This document shows positions 1-7,667 of a stretch of DNA of 22,206 nucleotides, one piece after another (within the stretch, counting starts at the first letter, position 1; the number at the start of each line of letters is the position of its first letter). Made by a program: the position numbers and the translations under genes. Below the pieces are notes generated by a model, which did not search any database, was not told the DNA's origin, and worked only from the letters and a program-made list of their open reading frames with translations. Origin of the DNA: Anaerolineales bacterium UBA6131 (GTDB lineage Bacteria > Chloroflexota > Anaerolineae > UBA2200); contig DIVN01000039.1 in assembly GCA_002435875.1 (NCBI GenBank), positions 4,248 to 26,453 on the forward strand. Direction: 5' to 3'.

Positions 1-1420
1 CCACCCTGCTCCTGACGTACTCGATCAACTCATCCGCTTCCAGTACCGCATCAGGCTCCAAGACCACAAAGGCCTTCACTTCCTCACCCATCACTTCGTC
101 CGGCACACCAATCACTGCAGCCTCAACTACAGAAGGATGAGCGAGCAGCGCTACTTCTACCTCTCGGGCATAGATGTTCAGCCCCCCACGAATAAGAATG
201 TCCTTCTTTCGCCCTACGATGTAATAGTAGCCATCCTCGTCAACACGGCCTAGATCCCCTGTGTGAAACCAGCCGTTCCGCATCACTTCTGCCGTTGGCC
301 CCGGACGCTTGCAGTACCCTTTCATTACGTTGTGTCCGCGCACTACGATCTCACCGATGTGCCCTTGTGGTACAGGGTGATCATCATCGTCACGGATATC
401 CATTGTGACCCCATAGATCGGCAGGCCGATCGAGCCTGGCCGATTCGGTCTATCTGTGGGGTTGAACGACACAACGGGAGACGTCTCAGCCAGGCCATAG
501 CCCTCGAAAATGGGCAGTCCATACCTCTGCGTAAACTGCTCCGTCAGCCTGACTGGCAGAGGGGCACCGCCACAGCAACAAAGCCGCAGCGAACTGCGGT
601 TGTAGCGCTCTGCTTCAGGGTAATGCTGCAGATACCAGTACATAGTCGGCACGCCGAGTAGAACGGTAACTCGCTGTCGCTCGACCGTCTGCAACACCCT
701 ATCCGGCTCAAAACGCGGCAGAAGAACCAGCCTGGCCCCAGCGTACAGGGAAGCATTCATGACGCATGTCTGCCCGAAAGCATGGAACATGGGCAATACC
801 GCAAGCACCCGATCCGCTGGGGTCAGGCGACACAATCGATCCGCGGTCAATGAGGCGTTGTAGAACATGTTAAAGTGGCTGAGCTCCGCACCTTTGGGAC
901 GACCTGCCACACCCGCCGTATACAGAATCACGGCCGTATCTTGAGGGGAGGTCTGCACCGTGTCGAACCGGACCCCAGAATCGGCCAACAGCTCATCGAA
1001 CGGGTGCCAACCTGCTGGCGTATCCTTGCCCACAACGAACAGCCGTTGGCTCGCTTCCACGCACGATAAGGCTTCATTCACTTCCGGCAAGAAGGCCTGT
1101 CCGACGATAAGTGCCGCCGCATCCGAGTCCTCAACCTGATGGGCAATCTCGCTTGCCTTCAAGAGGGTGTTGATTGGGACTACGCATCCGCCCAGCTTCA
1201 GGATCGCATAGTACGATAGCACAAACTCCGGGACGTTCGGCAGCATCACAGCAACCTTAGATCCAGCTGCTACACCGATCCTGGACAGGCCGCGCGCAAG
1301 GCAGCTGGCCTTGGCGTTGAGCTCCGCATAGTCCAGCTGGCGGTTATCGTAGGCCAGTGCAATGCTGTCTGGGTCACTGGCAGCCCGAGCTTCAAGAAGC
1401 GTAGCTAGATTCAGGCTCAT
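1..1420 (-). CDS. AMP-forming acyl-CoA ligase (long-chain fatty acid type), C-terminus beyond the window
   Basis: This is an ANL-superfamily ligase that activates a carboxylic acid, probably a fatty acid, to its CoA thioester through an acyl-AMP intermediate in the cytoplasm. About 473 codons are open from the ATG at 1420 to the left edge with no break. Visible core motifs are the phosphate-binding loop at residues 168-177 (TAGVAGRPKG), GYGLAETSP, WFHTGDLG, and the hinge region GRKKDILIRGG followed by NIYAREVE. The C-terminal lysine motif lies outside the window. The phosphate loop departs from the usual TSGTTGxPKG, which is odd. It is the last gene of a beta-oxidation operon, 63 bp after the hydratase, which supports a fatty-acid substrate. 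There is no strong ribosome binding site at the chosen start. The exact acyl chain length cannot be judged. Confidence 0.9.
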   Translation of the reverse strand, partial: MSLNLATLLEARAASDPDSIALAYDNRQLDYAELNAKASCLARGLSRIGVAAGSKVAVMLPNVPEFVLSYYAILKLGGCVVPINTLLKASEIAHQVEDSDAAALIVGQAFLPEVNEALSCVEASQRLFVVGKDTPAGWHPFDELLADSGVRFDTVQTSPQDTAVILYTAGVAGRPKGAELSHFNMFYNASLTADRLCRLTPADRVLAVLPMFHAFGQTCVMNASLYAGARLVLLPRFEPDRVLQTVERQRVTVLLGVPTMYWYLQHYPEAERYNRSSLRLCCCGGAPLPVRLTEQFTQRYGLPIFEGYGLAETSPVVSFNPTDRPNRPGSIGLPIYGVTMDIRDDDDHPVPQGHIGEIVVRGHNVMKGYCKRPGPTAEVMRNGWFHTGDLGRVDEDGYYYIVGRKKDILIRGGLNIYAREVEVALLAHPSVVEAAVIGVPDEVMGEEVKAFVVLEPDAVLEADELIEYVRSRV

Positions 1421-1443
1421 GTCCAACTCATGGTATGCCCCAA

Positions 1444-1467
1444 GCGACGAGCTTGGAGGCTCGTCGC
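1444..1467 (-). other. Intergenic hairpin between hydratase and ligase genes
   Basis: A perfect 9-bp inverted repeat (GCGACGAGC at 1444-1452 and its complement at 1459-1467) with a 6-nt loop sits in the 63-bp gap. It is not followed by a T-run on the minus strand, so it is more likely an mRNA processing or stability element, or a weak terminator lowering ligase expression, than a full terminator. The stem is seen directly; the role is inferred. Confidence 0.45.
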
Positions 1468-1483
1468 CCAGGGCGATAGGCTA

Positions 1484-2284
1484 CTACTTGTCCTGGAACT
1501 TGGGCTGGCGTTTTTGCAGAAATGCGCTTACTCCCTCGTAGCCATCCTCGGTTGCACAGAGATGCACAAACTTATCGGCTTCCATCGCCAGGGCTTCGTC
1601 TAGTGTGGACTCCATGCCATGGGTGATCGCCTCGAGGATCGCGGCTGTAGCCATGCCACTCTTGCTGTTAATCTTCTTGGCCAAGTCCTGCGCCGTCTTG
1701 AGAACCTGTCCGGCAGGGACTACTTTGTTGACAATCCCCAGACGTGCCGCCTCGGTCGCCGGAATCATGTCACCGGTGACGATGAGCTCGATCGCCTTGC
1801 CCTTGCCAACGATCCGAGGCAATCTGGCTGTTCCTCCCCAGGCGGGCAAAAGTCCGAGGCTGACTTCAGGCTGGCCGAAGCGAGCCGTGTCCGAGGCGAC
1901 GCGCATGTGACACGCCATTGCCAACTCCATGCCCCCGCCCAGGCACACCGCATTGATGGCTGCAATCACTGGTTTGTCGCATTTCTCAATGCGATTGAAC
2001 AGCGCCTGGCCCTTGAGGATCAGCTCCTTGTTGACCGGTTTACCAGCTCGAGAGTCGTCGATTTGCTGCTTGATTTCGTTGATATCGGCGCCGGCGACAA
2101 ACGCAAATTGGCCCGCGCCAGTGATGACAATGGTCCTCACCTGTGGGTCAGCCACCACCTCGTCAAAGGCACTGCCCAAATCCTCAATCGTCTGGTTGTT
2201 GAAGGCATTCGCGGGAGGATGATCAATGGTCAGGGTAGCAATGCGATCCTCCACACTCACTTTGACATACTGACGATCCGCCAT
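1484..2284 (-). CDS. Enoyl-CoA hydratase (crotonase family)
   Basis: The 266-aa product has the normal length for a crotonase-family hydratase, which adds water to trans-2-enoyl-CoA in beta-oxidation. The oxyanion-hole segments are FVAGADINEI (residues 62-71) and CLGGGMELA (114-122). The two catalytic glutamates of the family are both present: E120 in GGGME and E140 in FGQPEVSLG, with the same 20-residue spacing as E144 and E164 of rat hydratase. The ATG at 2284 follows a strong ribosome binding site (GGAAAGGAG), and the gene ends in tandem TAG TAG stops. It lies 90 bp after the dehydrogenase and just before the ligase, so it is the hydration step of the operon. Short-chain (crotonyl-CoA) and broader chain-length roles cannot be separated by sequence reading. 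Confidence 0.93.
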   Translation of the reverse strand: MADRQYVKVSVEDRIATLTIDHPPANAFNNQTIEDLGSAFDEVVADPQVRTIVITGAGQFAFVAGADINEIKQQIDDSRAGKPVNKELILKGQALFNRIEKCDKPVIAAINAVCLGGGMELAMACHMRVASDTARFGQPEVSLGLLPAWGGTARLPRIVGKGKAIELIVTGDMIPATEAARLGIVNKVVPAGQVLKTAQDLAKKINSKSGMATAAILEAITHGMESTLDEALAMEADKFVHLCATEDGYEGVSAFLQKRQPKFQDK

Positions 2285-2374
2285 GGTTCAGTCTCCTTTC
2301 CTAGAGTCATCGTTCGGAGAAGTTACACCCTGGCACGTCCTGGCGCCAGTTGACATTGCCCAAATTGCAGGTCA

Positions 2375-3595
2375 CTAGGTAGTGTACTCGAAAAAGCCTT
2401 TGCCGACCTTCTTACCCAGGTGTTTCGCACGCACTTTGGTCTTGAGGAGTCTTGATGGCCGAAAGCGCGGCCCGTAGGCTTTCTGGAACTTCTCGAGGTG
2501 CTCGACAACCACATCCAGGCCAAGGAGATCGGCCAGCTGCAGTGGGCCAACCCTTTCTTCGCCATACTTCATCCCAGTGCCGGCAATCATTGCCATGTCG
2601 ATCTTGTCTGGCGCAGCAATATTCTCGGTGACACACATAGCCGCCTCATTGATCATCGGCATCATCAGCCGCTGCCAGCTGAACTCACTCTTAGGCGCCA
2701 CCTGGCCAGAATCCTGCAGTTTCTTGATCATCGCCTTGACCGGCTCGTCCGTCTGCTCACCATAGCCATAGAAGCCGGCACCGGCCTTTTCGCCCAGCCG
2801 GCCGGCATCGTACATCTCCTTGAACAGGGCAGGTATTGCGCCGCCATACTCCTCGCTCATATACAAGCCCGTGTGATAGATGACATCCATGCCCAGCATG
2901 TCCATCAGTGTGAACGGCCCCATGGGCCAGCCGAACTTGACCATCTCCTCGTCCATCTCGCGAGCCGTAGCCGCGCCTTCCTGTAGGGTAAGGGCAGCTT
3001 CGTTCAGGTATGGCATAAGCAGACGGTTGACCAGGAATCCTGGGCACTCCTGCACAACCACAGGAATCTTGCGCAGGGACTCGGTGAACATCACGATATC
3101 ATCGATTGTCTCCTGCGAAGTGTCAAGGCCTGGGATGATCTCCACAAGCTTCATCACATGCGCCGGGCTGAAAAAGTGCATGCCGATGACCTTGTGCGGA
3201 CGCTGAGTAGCAGCACCCATCTCGGAAATTGATAGCGCCGAAGTGTTGGACGCAAAGATGGTGCTCTCGGGGCAGGCCTTGTCAAGCTCGGACCAGACCC
3301 TCGCCTTGAGTTTCATCACCTCGGGAACGGCCTCGATCACGACATCCACATCGCCAAAGTCTTCATACCCAAGTGCTGGGGTGACCAGACTCATCTTGTC
3401 GGCCATTTCACCAGCGCTCATCTTCCCACTGTCAACCCGGCGCTGGTAAATGGTGCGCAGTTGCTCCATGCCTTTGTCCAGCATCTTCTGATCTACGTCC
3501 TTTAGCACCACAGGCAGGCCGGAGTACGTGATCACCTGCGCAATCCCAGCACCCATGAAGCCCGCCCCGACCACCGCCGCCTTGAAAATGTACAT
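2375..3595 (-). CDS. 3-hydroxyacyl-CoA dehydrogenase with two C-terminal helical domains
   Basis: The 406-aa enzyme would oxidise L-3-hydroxyacyl-CoA to 3-ketoacyl-CoA with NAD. The Rossmann loop GAGFMGAGIA spans residues 10-19. The ASNTS motif is at 115-119. The catalytic pair is H140 (MHFFSPAHVMKLVE) and E152, with the 12-residue spacing of human HAD (H158/E170). The C-terminal 3HCDH domain occurs twice, starting near PGFLVNRLLMPYLNEA and near SEFSWQRLMMPMINEA, as in the dehydrogenase half of FadB-type proteins, but no hydratase domain is fused; a separate hydratase follows. The ATG at 3595 has a good ribosome binding site (AAAGGAGATG) and begins right at the first beta strand. It lies 69 bp after the thiolase gene. 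Confidence 0.94.
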   Translation of the reverse strand: MYIFKAAVVGAGFMGAGIAQVITYSGLPVVLKDVDQKMLDKGMEQLRTIYQRRVDSGKMSAGEMADKMSLVTPALGYEDFGDVDVVIEAVPEVMKLKARVWSELDKACPESTIFASNTSALSISEMGAATQRPHKVIGMHFFSPAHVMKLVEIIPGLDTSQETIDDIVMFTESLRKIPVVVQECPGFLVNRLLMPYLNEAALTLQEGAATAREMDEEMVKFGWPMGPFTLMDMLGMDVIYHTGLYMSEEYGGAIPALFKEMYDAGRLGEKAGAGFYGYGEQTDEPVKAMIKKLQDSGQVAPKSEFSWQRLMMPMINEAAMCVTENIAAPDKIDMAMIAGTGMKYGEERVGPLQLADLLGLDVVVEHLEKFQKAYGPRFRPSRLLKTKVRAKHLGKKVGKGFFEYTT

Positions 3596-3664
3596 TCTTC
3601 ATCTCCTTTCTCTATGCCTCCGAGCGAAGGTGCAGCCTCGCCCGCAATCTGGTCCTACACCGTC

Positions 3665-4864
3665 CTACTTGCGTTCCAGGATGATCGCCCCACCCTGTCC
3701 GCCACCGACACACTCTGTCGCCAGCCCGATAGAGAGGTCGCGCTTCTGCATCTCATAAAGCAGCGTCGCTACGATCCGCGTGCCCGTAGCACCCACCGGG
3801 TGACCAAGCGCGATGGCCCCGCCATTAACATTGACCTTATCCCAGTCCCACCCGTCTTTGCTCAGCTCCTTACCGACAGACAAGACCTGGGCGGCAAAAG
3901 CCTCGTTCAGCTCGATCAACTGCACATCCGTGAGCTTCAAGCCGGCTTTCTTCAGGGCCTTGGGTACGGCGTAGGCGGGACCAATACCCATAATCGCTGG
4001 GTCGACAGCCGCATAGCCATAGCCGCGAATATAAGCCATTGGCTCCAGCCCCAACTCTTTGGCCTTGCTTGCAGTCATTACCAGACACGCTGCCGCACCA
4101 TCGGAGATCGGGCAGGCATTCGCAGGAGTCACCGTTCCGCCTTCTTTGAATACGGTCGGGTACAGCGCCGCCTTCTGCACGCTGAGCGTGGGATTAATGC
4201 ACTCGTCCTGCGATACCATCTCCGACGCGACTTCTTGTCCCGCTACGCGCTTCTTGACCTCCACAGGCACGATCTCATCCTTGAACTTGCCCATTCGCGT
4301 AGCCATGAAAGCCTTCTTGTGCGACTGCACTGCATACTCATCTTGCTCTTGGCGAGTCAGGCTGTACATCTCAGCCAGGTTTTCCGCGGTCCTGCCCATA
4401 ATGAGGCCGCAAACGGGGTCGGTCAGACCCTCCCACAGCCCGTCGATGAACGTGGTATGGCGCAGCTTCAGCCCCCATCGCGCGCCGCGCACCACGTAAG
4501 GTGCAGAGGACATGCTCTCCGTGCCACCGCACAAAAAGATCTCGCCATCATCCGCCTGTATGGCCTGAAAGGCGTTAGTAATGGCCACTTGGCCGGAGGC
4601 GCAGTTGCGCTGCACTGTATAGCCCGGGACTTCTTTGGGAACCCCCGCCAACAATGCGGCTACCCTGGCCAGGTTGGGGGCATCGCTCGTCTGACCGCAA
4701 CAGCCGAAAATGACATCGTCAATCAACGCTGGATCCAGTTTGGTTCGCTTGAGCACTTCTTGCATCACCACGACGGCCAAATGGTGTGCGGTAATATCCT
4801 TGAGCCCGCCTCCATGCCGCCCGATAGGCGTACGTACTGGTGCGACGATCACGACTTCTTTCAT
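3665..4864 (-). CDS. Thiolase (acetyl-CoA C-acyltransferase)
   Basis: The 399-aa product has full thiolase length. The acyl-accepting cysteine is C88 (QRNCASGQ), the histidine is H355 (IALGHPVGATG) and the proton-donating cysteine is C385 (ECVGGGQGGA), so all catalytic residues are present. It either cleaves 3-ketoacyl-CoA with CoA (beta-oxidation) or condenses two acetyl-CoA. Its place as first gene of an operon with dehydrogenase, hydratase and acyl-CoA ligase favours degradation, but a reverse, butyrate-type use cannot be excluded. The ATG at 4864 follows AAGGAGGGG. It is preceded by a leader of about 230 nt that carries a terminator-like hairpin (4909-4959), so expression may be attenuated. 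Confidence 0.95.
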   Translation of the reverse strand: MKEVVIVAPVRTPIGRHGGGLKDITAHHLAVVVMQEVLKRTKLDPALIDDVIFGCCGQTSDAPNLARVAALLAGVPKEVPGYTVQRNCASGQVAITNAFQAIQADDGEIFLCGGTESMSSAPYVVRGARWGLKLRHTTFIDGLWEGLTDPVCGLIMGRTAENLAEMYSLTRQEQDEYAVQSHKKAFMATRMGKFKDEIVPVEVKKRVAGQEVASEMVSQDECINPTLSVQKAALYPTVFKEGGTVTPANACPISDGAAACLVMTASKAKELGLEPMAYIRGYGYAAVDPAIMGIGPAYAVPKALKKAGLKLTDVQLIELNEAFAAQVLSVGKELSKDGWDWDKVNVNGGAIALGHPVGATGTRIVATLLYEMQKRDLSIGLATECVGGGQGGAIILERK

Positions 4865-4908
4865 TGCCCCTCCTTGGGTTCAGGTTCTGTCGTCACAACA
4901 AGACAAAC

Positions 4909-4959
4909 AAAAAGGCCGAGGCCCTGCACTGCCCAGCGGCAGTTTAGCAGAGCCCGGCC
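4909..4959 (-). terminator. Leader terminator (possible attenuator) of the beta-oxidation operon
   Basis: Read on the minus strand, a long stem pairs GGCCGGGCTCTGC (4959 to 4947) with GCAGGGCCTCGGCC (4927 to 4914), with one bulge and one G-U. A nested 6-bp stem ACTGCC/GGCAGT lies in its loop, and TTTTT (4913 to 4909) follows. This is the shape of a factor-independent terminator, and it lies between the candidate promoter and the thiolase start with only 44 nt left before the ATG. An upstream leader segment (5013-5022) can pair with the terminator segment 4925-4934 over 10 bp with one G-U, which would disrupt the hairpin. Structure is read by eye, with no energy calculation. Confidence 0.6.
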
Positions 4960-5099
4960 ATTCAGGTTCACCGTGTCGGCGCATCACAACCAGTCGAGGA
5001 GAACCAACCTGCGGGCAGCGCACTCTCTTCTCACATAGCTTCATCGCTATCCTCGTTGAGTCGACCTGTCGGAAAGGGGAAGCAGCCTCGCGCTAGTCC

Positions 5100-5128
5100 A
5101 TTCTACAACAACAAGGGGAAAAACGCAA
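5100..5128 (-). promoter_or_regulatory. Candidate sigma70-type promoter of the beta-oxidation operon
   Basis: On the minus strand a -35-like TTGCGT (5128 to 5123) is separated by 17 nt from TAGAAT (5105 to 5100). The start of transcription would be near 5093, giving a leader of about 230 nt. It matches by sequence only. Confidence 0.5.
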
Positions 5129-5131
5129 CCC

Positions 5132-5155
5132 GGTTGGTGACAGAATTCACAAACC
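5132..5155. promoter_or_regulatory. 24-bp imperfect palindrome, candidate operator
   Basis: Arms GGTTGGTGA (5132-5140) and TCACAAACC (5147-5155) are complementary at 8 of 9 positions, around a 6-nt centre. It sits 3 bp upstream of the minus-strand -35 and 17 bp upstream of the plus-strand -35. Size and symmetry fit a dimeric regulator such as those of the TetR or GntR families that often control fatty-acid genes. No regulator gene is in the window. Confidence 0.45.
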
Positions 5156-5172
5156 TTGGCGCTCGCAAACCC

Positions 5173-5200
5173 TTGACTGGCAGCCAACGTGCAGTAGAAT
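5173..5200 (+). promoter_or_regulatory. Candidate sigma70-type promoter of mutL
   Basis: TTGACT (5173-5178) and TAGAAT (5195-5200) are 16 nt apart. The predicted start near 5207 leaves a leader of roughly 48 nt before the mutL ATG. This and the minus-strand promoter share the same -10 sequence. Confidence 0.55.
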
Positions 5201-5254
5201 ATGGTTGCTTGATGGCCCCGGCCCGCACCATCGCCTGATCAAGGAGCATAGTGC

Positions 5255-7045
5255 ATGCCAATCCAGATCCTCGCACCCCAGATCGCCAGCAAGATCGCCG
5301 CTGGCGAAGTGGTCGAGCGACCAGCCTCGGTGGTCAAGGAGCTGATCGAGAATGCCATTGACGCTGGAGCCAGCGAGCTGCGTATTGAGGTCATGCAAGC
5401 CGGACGTCGTTTGATTCGCGTCAGCGATGATGGCAGTGGCATACCGTACCTTGAGCTCCCTTTGGCCTTCCAACACCACGCGACCAGCAAGATCTCGGAT
5501 GAGCGCGATCTGGCGCACATCAGGACCCTCGGATTCCGTGGTGAGGCTCTGGCCAGCATTGCCGCAGTATCACATGTTAACGTCGTCACGCGCACCAAAT
5601 CCGAAATCGAAGGCACCTTGCTTCAGATTCAGGACGGCAACATTTTGCGCCACGAGCACCACGGCGCCCGCCCAGGCACTACCATCACCGTGGAGAACCT
5701 CTTCTACAATACCCCGGCCCGTCTCAAGTTCCTACGCTCGGCAACAACGGAAAGCAGCCACATCATCAAACTCACCAGTGCCTACGCCATGTCTCACCCC
5801 GAGATTCGCTTCACGCTTCTGGATGATGGCCGTCAAGTGTTGCAGACCTCTGGAAATGGAAAACTGTACGACGTACTGGTGAAGGTGTTAGGCATGGAAG
5901 TGGCGCAGCGCATGCTGGAAATTCCAGAAACTGTTGTCGCAAGCCCCGAAGCAACAGAGGCCCCGACGCAGGGGAGCACCGAAACGGTTCGTGTACATGG
6001 TTACGTCAGCACCCCCGAACTCCATCGTAGCACGCGTGGCCACCAGATTCTGTTCGTCAACCGCCGGTGGATCCAGGACCGCGCATTGAGCTACGCGGTT
6101 GAGGAGGCCTTCCGCACATTGCTCCCTGTCGGACGCTATCCAATCGCCATCCTCAACCTGGCCATCAACCCCGAGGATGTCGATGTCAACGTGCATCCTA
6201 CCAAGCGGGAGGTGCGCTTTCGAGAACCCCGCCTGATCTTCAGTACCATCCAGCGCGCCGTGCGACACGCCGTGGTTGGTCAGGCACCTGTTGCCTCGAT
6301 GTCCAGTCAGCCGGCAGCAGTTGTGCCAACACCCTGGCACAACCAGCGGATGCCGCTTCATTATGATGGGGTTGGCTCAAATGCATCACGGACAGAGCTG
6401 GCCATGGAGCTCCAACGCACTGACCCTTCGTTGAGCGATGGTACCTCAGCAGCCTCTGCCCCCATGCACGAGAGGCTGCCTATGTTGCGCGTGTTGGGAC
6501 AGGTGCGTCAACTCTACATCATCGCGGAGGGCCCAGACGGCCTCTACTTGATCGACCAGCACGCAGCTCACGAAAGAATCCTCTATGAGCAGCTGCAGGA
6601 CGAGCAGTCCAAAGGGCCAGTTCCGGTGCAGGCCCTGCTGGAGCCGCTGCCATTGGAGTTTGCACCGCATCACTCTCAGCTTCTAGAAAGCCAGCTGGAA
6701 AACCTGCGACAAATGGGTTTTGAAATTGCCCCATTCGGCGGTAACACCTACATTGTGCGCAGCGTGCCTACCGCACTCATGCAAAGCAAGGTAGGAGATG
6801 TAATTGCAGAGATTCTCGATGCTGCCGCGGATGGTATGCCATCGCCTTCGTCCACTGACCCGGTGTTGAGCATCATCGCCTGCCATGGCGCTGTACGTGC
6901 CGGGCAAATCCTCTCCTTGGACGAAGCGCGCCAGCTTATCCACCTGCTTGAGCAGACTCACTCGCCCTACACCTGCCCCCACGGACGCCCAACGATGATC
7001 CACTTGAGCTCGGCGCAGCTGGCCCGCAGCTTCAGCAGACAGTAG
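5255..7045 (+). CDS. mutL: DNA mismatch repair protein MutL, endonuclease type
   Basis: The 596-aa product couples mismatch recognition by MutS to strand incision. The N-terminal GHKL ATPase is nearly textbook: MPIQILAPQIASKIAAGEVV opens the protein, E29 and N33 of KELIENAIDAG are the ATPase residues, and DDGSGI and TLGFRGEALASI follow. A variable linker covers roughly residues 340-410. The C-terminal domain carries the endonuclease motif DQHAAHERILYE (D434 to E445), with C543 (ACHGAV) and C574 (CPHGRP) of the metal-binding sites. It is therefore a nicking MutL like that of Bacillus rather than the E. coli form, which lacks this motif. The ATG at 5255 follows AAGGAG. No mutS is in the window. 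Its TAG stop overlaps a possible GTG start of the next gene. Confidence 0.98.
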   Translation: MPIQILAPQIASKIAAGEVVERPASVVKELIENAIDAGASELRIEVMQAGRRLIRVSDDGSGIPYLELPLAFQHHATSKISDERDLAHIRTLGFRGEALASIAAVSHVNVVTRTKSEIEGTLLQIQDGNILRHEHHGARPGTTITVENLFYNTPARLKFLRSATTESSHIIKLTSAYAMSHPEIRFTLLDDGRQVLQTSGNGKLYDVLVKVLGMEVAQRMLEIPETVVASPEATEAPTQGSTETVRVHGYVSTPELHRSTRGHQILFVNRRWIQDRALSYAVEEAFRTLLPVGRYPIAILNLAINPEDVDVNVHPTKREVRFREPRLIFSTIQRAVRHAVVGQAPVASMSSQPAAVVPTPWHNQRMPLHYDGVGSNASRTELAMELQRTDPSLSDGTSAASAPMHERLPMLRVLGQVRQLYIIAEGPDGLYLIDQHAAHERILYEQLQDEQSKGPVPVQALLEPLPLEFAPHHSQLLESQLENLRQMGFEIAPFGGNTYIVRSVPTALMQSKVGDVIAEILDAAADGMPSPSSTDPVLSIIACHGAVRAGQILSLDEARQLIHLLEQTHSPYTCPHGRPTMIHLSSAQLARSFSRQ

Positions 7046-7068
7046 TGTACCGCCCAGGCGGTGGCGAG

Positions 7069-7590
7069 ATGCATAACACAGGACCTATGGCAAGGCCGCT
7101 CACGGATCGGCAGGCACTGCCCGCAGCCCCTCACGGAGGGCAGACCAGACCCATGTTGGTAGGGGTTTGCCGCGGCCTGCAGCACGCTTTCGGCATCTCG
7201 GCAAGCTGGCTGCGTGTGGCATTCGTCCTCTGGTGGATTGCCGACGCAGGCGCGGCATTTGTCTATGCCTGTGCCTTTCTGTTGCTCCCCAGAGAAGACG
7301 AGCCCGCTGCTTGCCTGAGGGCAACCATTCAACGCAATTGCACCCACGCATGCCGCTCTTTCCTGCGCCTGCAGAGGCTCGGGGACCCACATCCCGGAGC
7401 TCTCGCCATCAAGTCTCAGCATAGCGTGCTCCTGGGCGCCCTGTTGCTGGCCAAGGGCAGCCTTGCGCTCGCCGACAAACTCGGTCTGCTCGGTGCTTTT
7501 CACCTGCACCATCTGATGCCCGTGGTACTGGTACTGCTGGGCGGGTTGGCCATGGCGCGTGCATGGGCTGTGACTGGAGCTGCATCCTAG
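7069..7590 (+). CDS. PspC-domain membrane protein
   Basis: The 173-aa product has a PspC-like segment near its N-terminus: a basic stretch, then LVGVCRGLQHAFGISASWLR, then a hydrophobic helix ending LLLPRED. PspC domains sit in the inner membrane and take part in envelope-stress responses. The rest is less familiar. A second hydrophobic region (LHHLMPVVLVLLGGLAMARA) near the C-terminus suggests at least two membrane segments. The start is uncertain: GTG at 7045 overlaps the mutL stop but has no ribosome binding site, ATG at 7069 follows GGTGGCGAG, and ATG at 7087 follows AGGA. The gene is followed after 77 bp by a LiaF-like gene, and such pairing is common in envelope-stress loci. No two-component or sigma-factor gene is next to it. 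Confidence 0.75.
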   Translation: MHNTGPMARPLTDRQALPAAPHGGQTRPMLVGVCRGLQHAFGISASWLRVAFVLWWIADAGAAFVYACAFLLLPREDEPAACLRATIQRNCTHACRSFLRLQRLGDPHPGALAIKSQHSVLLGALLLAKGSLALADKLGLLGAFHLHHLMPVVLVLLGGLAMARAWAVTGAAS

Positions 7591-7667
7591 CCCAGGACTC
7601 TCGCCCTGGCTGTGTAGCTTGCGAAGGCAGATCAATCGCCGCAGTGAGGCAGAAAAAGGAGGAAACC

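Noticed and set aside
3614..5038. A 474-codon open frame on the plus strand opposite the thiolase
   Set aside because: It is antisense to a thiolase with all catalytic residues and ribosome binding site; the translation has no recognisable domain and arises from GC-rich codon bias.
4865..5095. T-box riboswitch in the leader of the thiolase operon
   Set aside because: The terminator-like hairpin first suggested it, but the conserved antiterminator T-box sequence and specifier-loop features are not present, and the operon is not amino-acid related.
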